Positions 47,750-59,892 of a DNA stretch of 64,000 nt are shown piece by piece (position 1 is the stretch's first letter; each line of letters opens with the position of its first letter). A program made the translations under genes and the position numbers. The DNA lies in NCBI GenBank assembly GCA_022496805.1, contig CM040107.1, forward strand, positions 14,433,501 to 14,497,500, read 5' to 3'. The notes under the pieces are model-generated. The model saw only the letters and a list, made by a program, of their open reading frames with translations, made no database searches and was not told where the DNA came from. The DNA comes from Pohlia nutans (lineage: Eukaryota > Streptophyta > Bryopsida > Bryales > Mniaceae).

Positions 47750-49335
47750 TCATCTAATTTCATCTCGGAGTGGGCATTGACGTTTACCTAACTGACTGCG
47801 TGCAATCCAGTGGCACTCTCCTACGGGTTGCTTGCTGGAACTTGCGTGCTCGAGGGAAGCGCTTTCACCTTTATCATCGCCCAAGGATGTCATGAGCAGC
47901 GTAGCAGCCGCGATTCTGGGAGCCACTGCCCAGCCAAGTGCGTCCGCGCACGATCGGATCTTTGCAATGGTGGCCTTCGTGGCTTCTTCATCGAGTGAAA
48001 ACCCCCACTGGCCCTTCCACCCCTCCTGATGGTAGTCCTGCAACTAGGGCAATCTGGGCTCTTTGAAAGTGCAACAGCAAACATGCAATGCGGGTGGAAA
48101 AGGCAACAGTAAGGCAAATTTACTTGTGCCAATTCAATCCAGAAGGAGCTACAGAGTGCACACGGCTGGGCCTGCTCCATGGGAGCTGCATTAGGAGGTT
48201 TAGGGGGTTTTTTGTCAAACACAGCCTGCGGACGCAAACAACTTGATGAGATGGCAAGGTCATGGATTTCAGTGCTTGTAGCGTGGAAGGCCTTCTCCGA
48301 GGTCTTCACTTGCTCGCGTAGCCCTTGTATTATTGCCACCGACGCAGCCATAGTTGATGCAAGGGCTTCTACTACAACGGAGGCATTGTTCGCGTAAGCT
48401 GCGGTCGCGCGCGCTTCTGCAGCGAGTCGCTCTTTCTCTTGCGTTGTGACATTTGTTTCCCTACATAATCCACGTAAGTACGCCAAATGATCCCAAAGTT
48501 TCCCCTCCTTTGCTTCATGGGTAGCCTTGTCCTGCTTGTCCCGGGACTTTGCTGATTCAACAACTTCAAGCAGCTTCCGCAGGGCTAGAATGTGGGTTCC
48601 CAGGCGTTGCCAGTCTTGAAGCACGTCCTCCATGGTGTTCTTTGCAAAATCTGAGGACAGGGTTTCAGCTTGCTTACCTCGAATGTTCGCTGCACCTAGA
48701 GCAATTGCAAATTCATCAATCATTGCTTGAATTTGCTCGCGGAAGCATGGAGGAGTAAGCTTCTGTGGATTCTTCGCAGGGTTTCTCGCGCGCTGCCTCG
48801 CAATCGCCGCACCGTGTGCTGCCCAATTTACGCCCATGTTACATTGATAGTACAATGCAAGGCCTCGAATGAAACTTGTAGCAAACTCCCCGTTATCAGG
48901 TTGTGTTCCGCCGTAGACCCTCTGGTACATGAGTAGCGCCAATTCCGCTGCTTCTCCATCCTTAATGAGCTTTAGTGAATGGCGGTTCCCCTTCTTGTTT
49001 GTAGGGAACAAATCAATGAAGTTCTTCATCGGGTACACGGCGTCCTCTTTCAAGTCCTTGAAATTGAAGCCGCTGTCGTGAAGTGCACCGGTTCTCCTGA
49101 AAAAGTCGATGCTGTAGCGGGCTGCAGCACCTCTAAGAACAAAAGGACATTTCTCTAGGAAGCGCTCAATTAGGGTTGGGGGCAAATTCCCTATGGCGAA
49201 TGGGGCGTGCTAAACAGAGACTTGGTTTGGATTCATATCTTTGTTCGCGGTAGCAGCCGCAACCTCATCGAAGTCGGAGTCACACTCCGAGCTCGAGTTG
49301 GAGTCATTGAGAACATACAATATGCCTTTCCCCAT
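47750..49335 (-). pseudogene. ORF-R copy E: RING-like finger protein, best preserved
   Basis: Start MGKGILYVLNDSNSSSECDS at 49335, supported by a similar start (MGRQEKE) in copy F. An in-frame TAG lies at 49210; the frame then stays open to about 48020. Parts: PPTLIERFLEKCPFVLRGAA, YSIDFFRRTG, NFIDLFPTNKKGNRHSLKL, LALLMYQRVYGGTQPDNGEF, ATSFIRGLALYYQ..VNWAAHG, a predicted coiled coil with alanine-rich segments (about 48650-48230), then CALCSSFW, CCLFHPHCMFAVAL and CPSC. After CPSC the frame shifts at about 48020 to continue GWKGQWGFSLDEEATKATI and ALGWAVAPR, matching the region after the finger in copy A. One stop plus one frameshift disable it. Converges with the ORF-L fragment at 47 kb. Confidence 0.65.
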
Positions 49336-49593
49336 GACAGAGCCGTGAATGTTGAGTCCTAGAGTACAAATCTGCTCGATATGGAAGGCAATTAGGGTTG
49401 CAAAGGGACACGGCAGTGGTGAGTGCGGGAGTACGCGGGGCGTTACTAAGGAGGATATACGTGAAGCACAATATTGCAATTCAGAGTTAGCATGCAGGCC
49501 GGATGTATGCTCTTACAGGCATTGTACACCGTCAGTGATTGCTGGTGAGATTCAATGTTTTTGTGTAAATACTAAGCAAAAGTACTTAACCAT

Positions 49594-50145
49594 GTAACCC
49601 TTTGACGCGCCAGCGTCCATATTCTGAACGCTTGATGGTTTTTGACCCGTCCGTTCACCACATATGGTCATGTTTTTCATCCATCTAAAATTCTCTTGAT
49701 TATTGTGCTATTTGACTACCATTGGAACGGTATGGATCTTCAAAACAAGATAATGTAAATTTTTGAAAAATCACAAAAGTGGTTTATGTCAAGTTTCAAT
49801 CTTAGTTCAAAGAGTGAGACCTTAATGATGATTTCCCATAATAAGTAGAATCAAATAATGGAAACGGTATACCATCTTGAAGTGCATGTTGTTCCAATTT
49901 CATTACAATTTTTTTTAATTTTTTTGTGTTGATTTTGGATTTTTAGTTGAATAATTCAAGAGAAAACCTTGCAAAATTAATCAAAAAATATTAATAATAA
50001 ATATGATGAATCCAACCGTACAGATAATATCTTCACATTGACATTTACAACTTTGCTTTGTACATCAACTTAATTTTTGTTTTTCATCAAACACATTATA
50101 ATGATTCTTGGAAAACAATATTGAATCGAGACCTTAAAGAGTTAA
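49594..50145. mobile_element. TTAA-type MITE, copy 4
   Basis: Starts GTAACCCTTTGACGCGCC; ends GACCTTAAAGAGTTAA. Full-length similarity with copy 1 (15664-16156), with an extra ~70 bp near the left end. Confidence 0.65.
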
Positions 50146-51451
50146 CATCCCGTTTCTTTGTAGAATAGTCAAACTGCACTTTTTCACATAGTTGAGTTTT
50201 CGAGATTTTTTTACATATGTTTTTCAATATTTTTCATGCATGAAACTGTATGTTTCCTATTAGTACTAAAATTTTCCAATTTTTTGATACAAAACAAACT
50301 TTTTACAGATTTTTTATGTCAAATACTTCAAAAATTCATATAAATTACAAAAGATCTTCAAAAAATATAAAATTTCTGGAACATGTGCAAATGACTATAG
50401 AGAATCACAGGATATATATGTTGAATTTTTTTTTAATTTAAAAATTAAAATTCAAAAGGTGAACATCCTATGCAGTGTAATTCAGATCTTGAACGTTAGA
50501 GGTTGCAACAGAAATAAAATATTCATTATTTGCAATCTATAGGGTCCAAAAAGTGAAGTGAAAACTAGACTAACTATAACTTCATTTTCTCAATTAAGAG
50601 CAATAGCAAAAATGTCGGCTATTTTCAACCATTTCTATGTTAAAAATATTGATTGTATTGACTCTTGTTTATGAGTAACTGAATGTGAAGAAAATCAAAT
50701 TTGGACAACCCAAATCCCGTTAAAAAACTCAATTTTTTTGTTTAGAATCACAATTTCATCTAAAATAGTGTCGCAACCGAATAGGAGGGTTGCAAGATCC
50801 TTTAGAGGTTAATGAATATGTAAAATTATTATACTATTGTGTAACTGATGCACTTGTCAATGTATAGAGTGTTGTGCTTAGAGGCGGTGTCAGAACCCAC
50901 TAGTAGAAGTTCATCAGTAGTACCCTGCTAGTTTAGGCAGATGAAAAACACATAATGAAACTACTTAGTGAAATTGCACATCCGGCTACATTCTTATCAA
51001 GGCAGGAATGTAAATTCAAAATGTGTGGCCCCACAGTAAAGTCACAGTGGTTGTCCTACAAGAAGCTGCTGCCATACACTGTACAAGGGGCTTTCACATG
51101 ACTGCTTTGAATCAACATGCAGCCTTCACCACCACCTAGAAAGAGCCCGCCTGGCATTGTGATATTTAATTATAATTTCAAATGGTAGTATGGAACATTT
51201 CAGGCAACCTCAGCTGGCAGCGGACGCAACATTATATTCATTGTATCCGAATTCCAGATATGTCCATATTCAGCTAACGTAAAGCATCCATGTGAGCAAA
51301 TGGCAACGACCCCATAAGCGACGTGCAAGTTGAATAAAAATTCCAAAGTAGCATACAACACTTGGCCTGAATCTCCTTGCTTTAGCTATTGCAATTCTGT
51401 AATTCTCCACTGTACTGAGCCTAGTCAAAATAGAGAGGCAAACACTATTAG
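50146..51451. other. AT-rich intergenic DNA, possible further MITE right end
   Basis: GATCCTTTAGAGGTTAATG at 50796-50814 resembles MITE right ends, suggesting another related copy ending there; its left end was not identified. Remaining sequence has no supported gene. Confidence 0.3.
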
Positions 51452-53506
51452 TCACACAACATCTGGCAGTTGACAACCGCCGTTCATGGCAAGTGACTCT
51501 ACTGCGGCAGCATGTGCAATGGCCAGGATCTTCATGTCATAGACAGCCCCGACATCTAGTAAATTGTCGTTGCACGGCGTCGTAGAGGAGGGAGTCTCGC
51601 CGACAACACTAGAATCCTTCTCGCTGGACACGTGCTGGTTGGAGGCGGGGGGTGTCGGGTTCAGTAAAATAGGGGGCTGAATCACTGATCCCTGTTCGGT
51701 GGGCGCTTAGACTACCATAGCGCTAGCATCAAGGGATGCAGATGTCTTTGGCCATACGCATACCCGCTTCGGCAAGTGAGCAGTCTAAGTGTCGAAATTG
51801 GGATGGTTGGCAATTCGCTTTAGCACACTCTACTCGTCTTGTTCTCCAGCTGGTAAGTCTGAGAGCATCTCCTGGACCTTAGCTAGGGTCTCACCACGTC
51901 CTAGCGGGGGAGCCCATCCGTCTCCCTCCATAGCCGCAACGCATGCTGCAATGTTGGCTTGCATGTTGGCGTTATTTGTAGCAAACCCCATTGTCCCATC
52001 TAGACACCTCCTGGAGCGTGGTCACAGCCGGGCACCTCGGTGCATCGCAGAGGGAAATCTTGAAAATGCAACATGGATGGAGCAAACATCCGCAAGGGAA
52101 ATTCACCAAGGCCATTTCTGCCCAATAGTGGCCACACAGGACACACGGCAGTTCAAATCTCAGTGGAACCATCTACAATGGCTCGATCGGAAATGCTGTG
52201 AAGAACTGCTAAGGGTGGACGTAGATTTCTTCAATTAGTAGAAGGTGGATTTGACCGGAGAGTTCTCTGACAAGGTCCTGGAGTTTGATTGACTGAATCT
52301 GGAGTTGATTCACTACGTCAGTCCACTTGTCCACCTCGCTTGCGTTTGCCTAAAGGGCGTCTGAAGATGCGGAAGTAGCTGCCATGGTCGCATGAAGTCG
52401 GCTGCCCACGGCCACCTTCTCTAATTCGTCCATTTCCCTCTCTCTCTCTTCGACAGTTGAATTGCCGCAAACTTGTTCCAATACCCTTCCTACTCACTCA
52501 AAATGTCCTTCCTTTGTTGCTTCAATCTTGCTAGCTCGTCTTCTGCCGATTTCTGTTGTTGGAGTGATTGAGCAAGCTTGTCCTTGACGCTCGCCCGCCT
52601 TTGGAGAAGTGACCCCACCGATGTTTTCTCGTCCTTCACAGCGTTTGACTTTGACTAATTGCTGCGTGGCTGTTTTGCAAGAGTCCAAGACTGGATTGGG
52701 ACGTCTCTAAGGGCCCTTAGATCACGAATCGTCTTACCGCGAGGCTGTTTGGCGGTTGCGACAGTGGCTTTCTGGTCAGTGGTCATCTGAGCTTCGGAAC
52801 AGACGAGGATTTTTGCTTGCTCCAATTGCGACATAGCCGCGGAGTTCGCTGATACCGCACGGGAGAGTAGGCCCATCAAGAAGTCGAGCATGGATTGGAT
52901 CCGCTCCCAAAGGCAGAGAAGTGTGAGTTTCCCTGGATTGCTGACTCCGATTTTTACCCGGACTTCTGCAAGCTCTGCTGCTCCCTCGGCCCAGTTTACC
53001 TTCTTCTTCGTCACTTGCAGCCACAATCCTCGCAGAAAAGCGGTTCCAAACTCGCAATTGTCCGGTTGAGTGCCACCGTAAACAAATTGATACATCCGCA
53101 AAGCCTCTGCAGCAGCAAACTCAGACATATGCCTTGTCGGATGTCTGTTATGTGATTGATTGCTAGGATATATGGGTAGTAAACTCTCTAACGAGACACC
53201 ATGGTCCTCCTTTAGGTTCTTCATTGCAATGCCCTCTCCACAGAGTCCACCGATTTTTGTGAAGAAGTCAACTGTGTATCGAGCGCGGTCAAGTCCTTGG
53301 AGAAACGGTGCGCGCCTCATGAATTCTGCGCAAATAGAGGGGCCTGCATTGCTCAGGTTGAAAGGCTCCGACCAGATGCTGAAGGGTGCGGACCCGGCAC
53401 CATGGTCTGCTCCGGTATTCCCTGAATCCGCCGACTGTTGTGAGGCCTCGCTACACTCCAAACTAGAAGATGCTTTCGCCGCTACCTCCTTCTCTTGACG
53501 CCCCAT
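51452..53506 (-). pseudogene. ORF-R copy F: RING-like finger protein
   Basis: Start MGRQEKEVAAKASSS at 53506. N-terminal domain: RARYTVDFFTKIGGLCGEG, LKEDHGVSLESLLPIYPSN, ALRMYQFVYGGTQPDNCEF, GTAFLRGL, KVNWAEGAAELA; open to 52655. A TAG-type break is followed by a Gln/Lys/Glu-rich coiled coil (52640-52210) with several stops. Finger at 52150-52030: LPCVLCGHYWAEMALVNFPC, CLLHPCCIFKISL, then RCPA where the other copies have CPSC, so the last Cys pair is altered or shifted. DGWAPPLGRGETLA follows, with a Ser/Thr/Pro tail ending near 51452. The closest relatives here are A and E. No ORF-L partner is visible to its left. Confidence 0.6.
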
Positions 53507-53831
53507 CGCAATAGCGAACAGTCTTCTCTTTGAAAAATTTGACACTTGCGGAACGGGACTACCAAAACTATACTGCTACACTACAGCACAAGGAGACTTG
53601 CGATGGGTGGCACCTCTAAACTAACGTACTGCATTCCACTGTCCATGCTCCCTCTTTAGATGTGCTGTGTGAGTTGTGCTTACTGAGTCCTCAATGCAAG
53701 TGCTGGTGCGATTTAGCAGATGGTACAAATCACTCTACTAGTGGTGCTCATGTCAACGACGCGCCTTTCATGTAGGCCGCAAGGACTTAATCATGGTCGC
53801 GCATTCCTTCGTACTGCACGATGCTTTAGCT
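53507..53831. other. Spacer between ORF-R copy F and the copia element
   Basis: Upstream region of ORF-R copy F; nothing else recognised. Confidence 0.4.
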
Positions 53832-53838
53832 TTAACTA

Positions 53839-54985
53839 TGAAAGGTAACAGAGGAATGCACAAAGCACACACACAAACACAAGGAATGCGTAGAAAGAGA
53901 TATCTTTACTCAAGGGCTCCCCCGCTCTCGGGGAGGTGACTATTGAAATTTTAGAAAACCATGTGAGATAAAAAATAAGGTCAATTTAATTTGTTTAGGA
54001 TAAAATTTATAATTTCATTAGATCTACTATAGCATTGGAAATATGTCCCCTACATGATTATATGTAAAATAGGGTGGTTGATAATTCTTCCATTTTAGTA
54101 ATCAATAGAAAAAAAATAGGGTCATAGATATAGAATCCCTCTAAAAGTATGTAGTAGGATGAGTAGAATAATTATGGGTTTCACTACTTGGATGAAGAAG
54201 TGTGTAGCTTTTATCCAGAATTTAAGGAAACAAGTTTAGTACGGAGGGAAATGTCGTGGGATTTTTTTGGAGAAGGAATGGCATAGAACCTGACAACTTC
54301 TACCGTCACCTTCAAGTGCTTCGTGTGATTGGTTTTGTCACAACTTCAGTCCTCGATCGTCAAGCTTACGCTTTTTGTGAGCATTTTCTAGGGATTCTTT
54401 GATGCAGATTGATGTTGTAGAGTGACCACTTCCTTTGCAATTTTTTCCTTGTGTATTTAGTTTATGGTTTAGCTTTCACGGTTAATCTCTCCTTTCTTGG
54501 TTTTGTGATTAGGATTTTGCTCAAGTTTTGGTAAAGCAATTTTAGGGTAAGAATTGTTTCGGGTTTGAGTAAGCATAGACAGTTAGGTGAAGCGTGGAGT
54601 TTTGGTTTCGCAATGCTATAGTATTATGTTTACTATTTGGTACTTGTATGATTTATAAAAAAAATATTGTGCCAAAAATTAGCCTCTCTAAACAATTACA
54701 AATAAATATAGGGTGCTAAAAAATACGTCAAAGTAGCTTTTTATCTACAAATAGGGAGGGAAAAAATATTGAGAGGTGCATAAATATCCCCCTATTAAAT
54801 ACCCCATTATCGCACGTGGTTACAAAACACAAGGGAGTGTGATCCCCCCGAGCCCCCGCTTAAGTAGTGTACAAGTGACGTGCCCCTTGGCAACCCATAT
54901 GGGATAACTCAATACTACAGGTTTCCAAAGTACCTGAAACCCCTTTGGCTTCTAGCAACACTATCCTTCATCTTCTACTTCAACA
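53839..54985 (-). repeat. Copia 3' LTR, split by an insertion
   Basis: 53839-53925 and 54853-54985 match the intact LTR at 59680-59892; about 0.93 kb of foreign sequence lies between. Confidence 0.85.
53926..54852. mobile_element. Insertion inside the copia LTR
   Basis: AT-rich, non-coding. Left end TCTCGGGGAGGTGAC; reversed right end CTCGGGGGGATCACAC, an imperfect short inverted repeat. CCCCCGC flanks both sides (53919-53925 and 54853-54859) and is close to the single CCACCGC in the intact LTR. Looks like a small non-autonomous DNA element of unknown superfamily. Confidence 0.6.
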
Positions 54986-57900
54986 CTCCCACTTTGCGTA
55001 GAGCCAAAGCCTTTAAGTCCATATGCCTTTACAAACCTTTCGTGTCGATCTCGTGCAAGTCCCTTTGTCAACACATCCGCCATCATGTGCCCGGTTGGAC
55101 AATACTCCAATTGTGTAACTCCCATCTCCAACTTCTCCCGGATGAAGTGGTATTGCACATCAATGTGCTTTGTGCGTGAATGATGTCTCGGGTTCTTTGC
55201 AAGCAAAATGCTCCCTTGGTTGTCACACATGATTGTTGTAGCATCCCCTTGTGCACAACCCACATCCGCCATTAGTTGTCTCAACCAAATAGCCTCCTTC
55301 GTTGCGTGACTTGTCGCCATGTACTCCGCCTCCACGGTGGACGTGGCCGTAGTTTGTTGTCGCTTGCTGTTCCACGATACCGCGCCCGATCCAACCTTGA
55401 ACATGTAGCCCATGGTAGATTTTCGATCGTCCATGTCTCCCGCGTAGTCCGCATCGCAATAACCGCTCAATACAATGTCAAAGCCACCAAGACATAGCTT
55501 CACATCAATCGTCTTCTTCAAGTAGCGCATGATCCTCTTTACCGCCGTCCAATGCTTGGAGCCTGGTCTTGCCATGTGTTGACTGACAACGCTAATTGGA
55601 TAAGCAAGGTCCGGCCGTGTTGCAATCATTGCATACATCAACGACCCTACCGCTTGCTTGTATGGCACCTCCAACATCGATTGGGCCTCTGCTGCATACT
55701 CCTCTTCAGTGAGCTTCACGAGCTTAGAATTGACATCCAATGGTGTTGCAATGGGCTTGCAACCCTCCATCCCAAATCGCTTGAGCACATCCAACACGAA
55801 TTTTCCTTGGCTCATTGTGATAGTGCGCATTGCCCTATCCCTCACAAACTCAACTCCAAGACAAAAATGCAACTCACCAAGGTCACTCATCTCATACTCC
55901 TTCTCAAGCATGGCCTTGAGCGCCTCCATTGAGCTCATGAGGCTCGCAAGAATGATCAAGTCATCAACATATATGATTACAATCACAACATGTTGACCCT
56001 CTTGCATGAAATACAAACTATGATCTGCAGTGCTTCTAGTGAACCAACTTTGCACAAGAAACGTGTCAATCTTTTGATACCACGCCCTCGGAGATTGCTT
56101 CAATCTATACAATGACTTTTTGAATTTGCAAATATAGTTCTCTTTACCTTCTTGCACAAATCCCTCGGGTTGCACCATGTAGATGTCCTCCTCCAAATCG
56201 CCGTTCAAGAACGCCGTCTTTACATCCATTTGATGGATTTCCAAATCCATGGCTGCCCCAATTGCAAGAATGCATCAAATTGTCGTGAACTTGGCTAGGG
56301 GAGCAAACGTCTCATGAAAATCCACGCCTTGAACTTGCGCAAACTCCTTGGCCACAAGTCTTGCCTTGTAGCGCACTACGTCACAGGAAGCATCTTTCTT
56401 TGTACGAAACACCCATTTGCAACCAATGGGGTTGCGACCCTTAGGAATGGGAGTCAATTCCCACGTCCCATTCGCAATCAACGACTCATACTCCTCTTGC
56501 TTAGCTTGCTTCCACTTGACAGCATCCTCACTTTGCAATGCTTCACGAATGGTCAATGGTCCATCCGATGACACGACATTCGCATGCTCGTCGTCACTTG
56601 GAGGGAAGATGTGAGTCTTCCACCACTCTCCGGGTGGCTTGCACTCTCTTTTGGGATACCGCTGATTCGTTGAAGAAGTGTTCTCTACTTGCACCTCCTT
56701 TTCGCCGTTGTTGGCGCTCAAACTCAATGGAGCCTTCAACTCGCCATCCTTCTCACCTCCATCTTCATTGCTAGCAGCAACGATGGGAGATTTGGAGGAT
56801 GTGTCCACAATGACGTCTCCACATCTCCCACTTGGACCATCTTCCAAATGCGGCCCAACCGTCGTCTCCTCACAAAACGTGACATTGCGTGATCGAATGA
56901 TTTTCTTTGTATCTACTAACAGCAAACCTGCAAGCGTTGGTACCTTCACAATATCCAAGAAACACACACTTTTCGGCCTTTGCGTCAAGTTTCGTCCTAC
57001 GAGCATCCGGTACCTTTGCATATGCAATGCATCCAAAGATGCGCATGTGGGAAATATTAGGCCGCCTCCCACTCCACGCTTCCTCGGGTGTCATGTTTGC
57101 AACGGCACTTGTAGGGCACCGATTGCGAGTGTACACCGCATTCACCACCGCTTTCGCCCAAAGCTCCAACTTCAAGTTTTGAGCATGTAACATGCTCCTT
57201 GCCATCTCCACAATGGTTCGGTTGGCACGCTCAACAACTCCATTTTGTTGAGGGGTATACGGGGCCGATGTTTGGCGCGCAATGCCTTCTTTCTTCAAAA
57301 ACTCATCAAACTTGTTGGACATGAATTCGTCGCCGTTGTCGGATCGAAACACCTAAATTTCCTTCTCAGATTGCTTCTCCACTAATGCCTTGAACTCCTT
57401 GAACTTGGCAAAGCACTCGCTCTTCGCCTTGATTGGATAGAGCCAAATCTTCCTTGAAAAGTCATCAATGAAGGTCACAAAGTACTTGCATCCCCCCATC
57501 GACGGAGTCTTCATTGGGCCACACACATCCGAATGAACAATTTCCAAAGGCTACGTAGCACGAGTTGCCACTTCACCCCCAAAAGGCAATCGTTGTTGCT
57601 TGCCCTCAATGCAACCTTCACAAGTGAATGAAGAAGAATCCACATGCGATTGGAGTAGGTCCATACCGCTTACCATGCCACGAAGAGTTTTGACACTCTT
57701 GATGTTCAAATGGCCGAGGCGACAATGCCACAACTCTAAATTGTCGTCCTTTGCGCTTGATTGCGCCAACGCCGCCGATTCACTCGTATGCACCTTCGAA
57801 AACGTAATGTGGTACAACCCGTCGATTTCTTCGATGATGGCCACTTTCTCTCGACTCGGTGACAACACAAAGCTTCCCGTATCACTAAACTCTACACGCA

Positions 57901-59038
57901 AGCTTTTGGCAACCAAATGCCTTACCGAAAGAAGGTTGGCTTTGAGTTTGGGAACGTGGAGGACATCTGTGATAGTGATTGTCTTCACACGACCCCCCAC
58001 CTCGATGTCTACTACAATTTGGCCTTTGCCCACGGCCTCAAGTACCGTATCATCTCCCAAAATCACTCTCTTTGGCGAAATAAGATGATAGGAATGAAAA
58101 GAACTCCTTTCTGGTGTCATGTGAATCGAGGCACCCGAATCCACAATCCAATCGCTCACACTACCGTTGCATGATACGTGACTTGCCATGTTTGCGTATT
58201 CATAATCATCATCACTCATGCTTACGTCACAAGAGACATACCTTGTGGTGAAAGCATACTCATCATCTTTGTCGGTTGTCTTTGTATTGTTGGCACTCTC
58301 GCCCTTCTCATTGTACTTACGTTTGAAGCAATACTTTGCGAGGTGACCCTTCTTGCCACAGTAGAAGCATACCTTGTCGCTAGAGCTCCCACTACCTCCT
58401 TTCTTAGATTGCTTCGCTATAAGAGCCGCATTATCTCCACGAGACTCATTCTCCTTTCGCTGCGAGAGCTCGTGCAACAACCGCGACGTCACATAGTCCA
58501 ATGTGAGTTCGGAAATGGGCCTCGTCTCTATAGCCACGATGAGATACTCAAATGAGGGTGGTAGACTTTCCAAGAGCGTCATCACGATGTCCCCATCCGA
58601 GATGGTCACGGCCGCACCGTTGAGTTGATCCGCAAGTGCCTTGACCTTGTTGATGTGCGCTAACATGTCGTCTTCTTCCTCCATCTTGATGGTGAAGAAC
58701 TTGCGCCGCAAAAACAAAATGTTGGCCAAACTCTTCGCTTCATGAATGTTGCAAAGCTTGGCCCATGCTTCCGCAGATGTCTTGCAGGAACGAATGTGCG
58801 CGAGTTGCGAATCCGAGAGATTGAGGGCCAAAATCGCAAATGCCTTCTTCTCCCTCCTCATGTATGCTTTCATGACGCGAGGGTCCTCAGTAGACTAAGG
58901 AGGTTTCTCGCTTCCATCAACAATCTCCCACAAGTCCCTCTCGGCCATCACCATCTCCATTTTAAACTTCCACAAGTGGAAATTCACGCCATCGAACTTG
59001 TCCACTACTTTGGAACCCTCACTCTCAGAAGACGCCAT
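54961..59038 (-). pseudogene. Copia gag-pol polyprotein, degenerate
   Basis: Start MASSESEGSKVVDKFDG at 59038. Gag (UBN2-like) with CFYCGKKGHLAKYC knuckle (about 58370), protease WIVDSGASIHMTP (about 58140), GAG-pre-integrase WHCRLGHLNIKSV and CEGCIEGK, integrase [46 protein letters not shown], then reverse transcriptase MDVKTAFLNGDLEEDIYM and IIYVDDLIIL, and RNase H GYCDADYAGD and VEAEYMA, ending VEVEDEG at 54961. Breaks: TAG at 58895, TAG at 57551, TAG at 57353, a frameshift near 56940 and TGA at 56275. All domains are present but the polyprotein cannot be made whole from this copy. Confidence 0.9.
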
Positions 59039-59679
59039 GATGTATAATATGTCTTACCACTCAACCCTCAAACTCAACACCTTTGTGCTTCCAATGCCTC
59101 TTCGACAACCGTTAACCTCAAATCAGCACTTTTGTGCTCCCAATCACTCAATGCACGTAATTGACACCTTTGTGTCCCTTAATAGCACTAAATCAATGCT
59201 CATAGACTCAAACAAGCTCCTCAAAACCCGAATTGCATTGAAATTGCCTAAAACCGCACCTTTGTGCTCCCATGTGCATTCCACAAAAAACTTTTGAGCA
59301 CTCCAAGGGCATGAAACACATGCAACACCTTGTCCCAAGTGCCCAACCGCTCAAATCAAATCGTAGACCCTTCCCTTAGAGCCTCAACACCTCACAAAAC
59401 ACTTGCAATTTCACAAGTGCATCAACTTGAACAAAACAATGTTCCGCTTACAAAAGGGTTTGGGAATCAAGAAAGAAGAGCACCAAAGGAAGAGGTTGAC
59501 TACAAAGAGTGCTCCACTTGCAACTTCAGCCCGTACGCACCTCCAAAAGACAAGACTCCTCCAAAAAACTCAAATTGCTCCCAAAAGTTCCAAACCAACC
59601 CCTTCCGCAACGACCTCCAACAAAATGCTTCAATGCAATCCAACACTCACGCAACACACATGAGTGGGCCCATAACTTG

Positions 59680-59892
59680 TGAAAGGTAACAGAGGAATGC
59701 ACAAAGCACACACACAAACACAAGGAATGCGTAGAAAGAGATATCTTTACTCAAGGGCTCCACCGCTTAAGTAGTGTACAGGTGACGTGCCCCTTGGCAA
59801 CCCATATGGGATAACTCAATACTACAGGTTTCCAAAGTACCTGAAACCCCTTTGGCTTCTAGCAACACTATCCTTTATCTTCTACTTCAACA
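59680..59892 (-). repeat. Copia 5' LTR, intact
   Basis: 213 bp, TG...CA ends on both strands, matching the split LTR at the other end. Confidence 0.88.

Larger units (their letters stand above)
53839..59892 (-). mobile_element. Ty1/copia LTR retrotransposon
   Basis: Two LTRs in the same orientation, each TGAAAGGTAACAGAGG...CTTCAACA on the plus strand: 59680-59892 (213 bp, the 5' LTR on the minus strand) and 53839-54985 (3' LTR, interrupted). Shared parts differ at only a few bases, so insertion is recent in element terms. A purine-rich tract (AAAGTGGGAG on the minus strand) abuts the 3' LTR. TTAACTA lies directly outside both ends (53832-53838 and 59893-59899). Domain order gag, protease, integrase, RT, RNase H is that of Ty1/copia. 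Confidence 0.92.

Noticed and set aside
55276..58555. Plus-strand frames opposite copia pol
   Set aside because: Antisense shadows of gag-pol.
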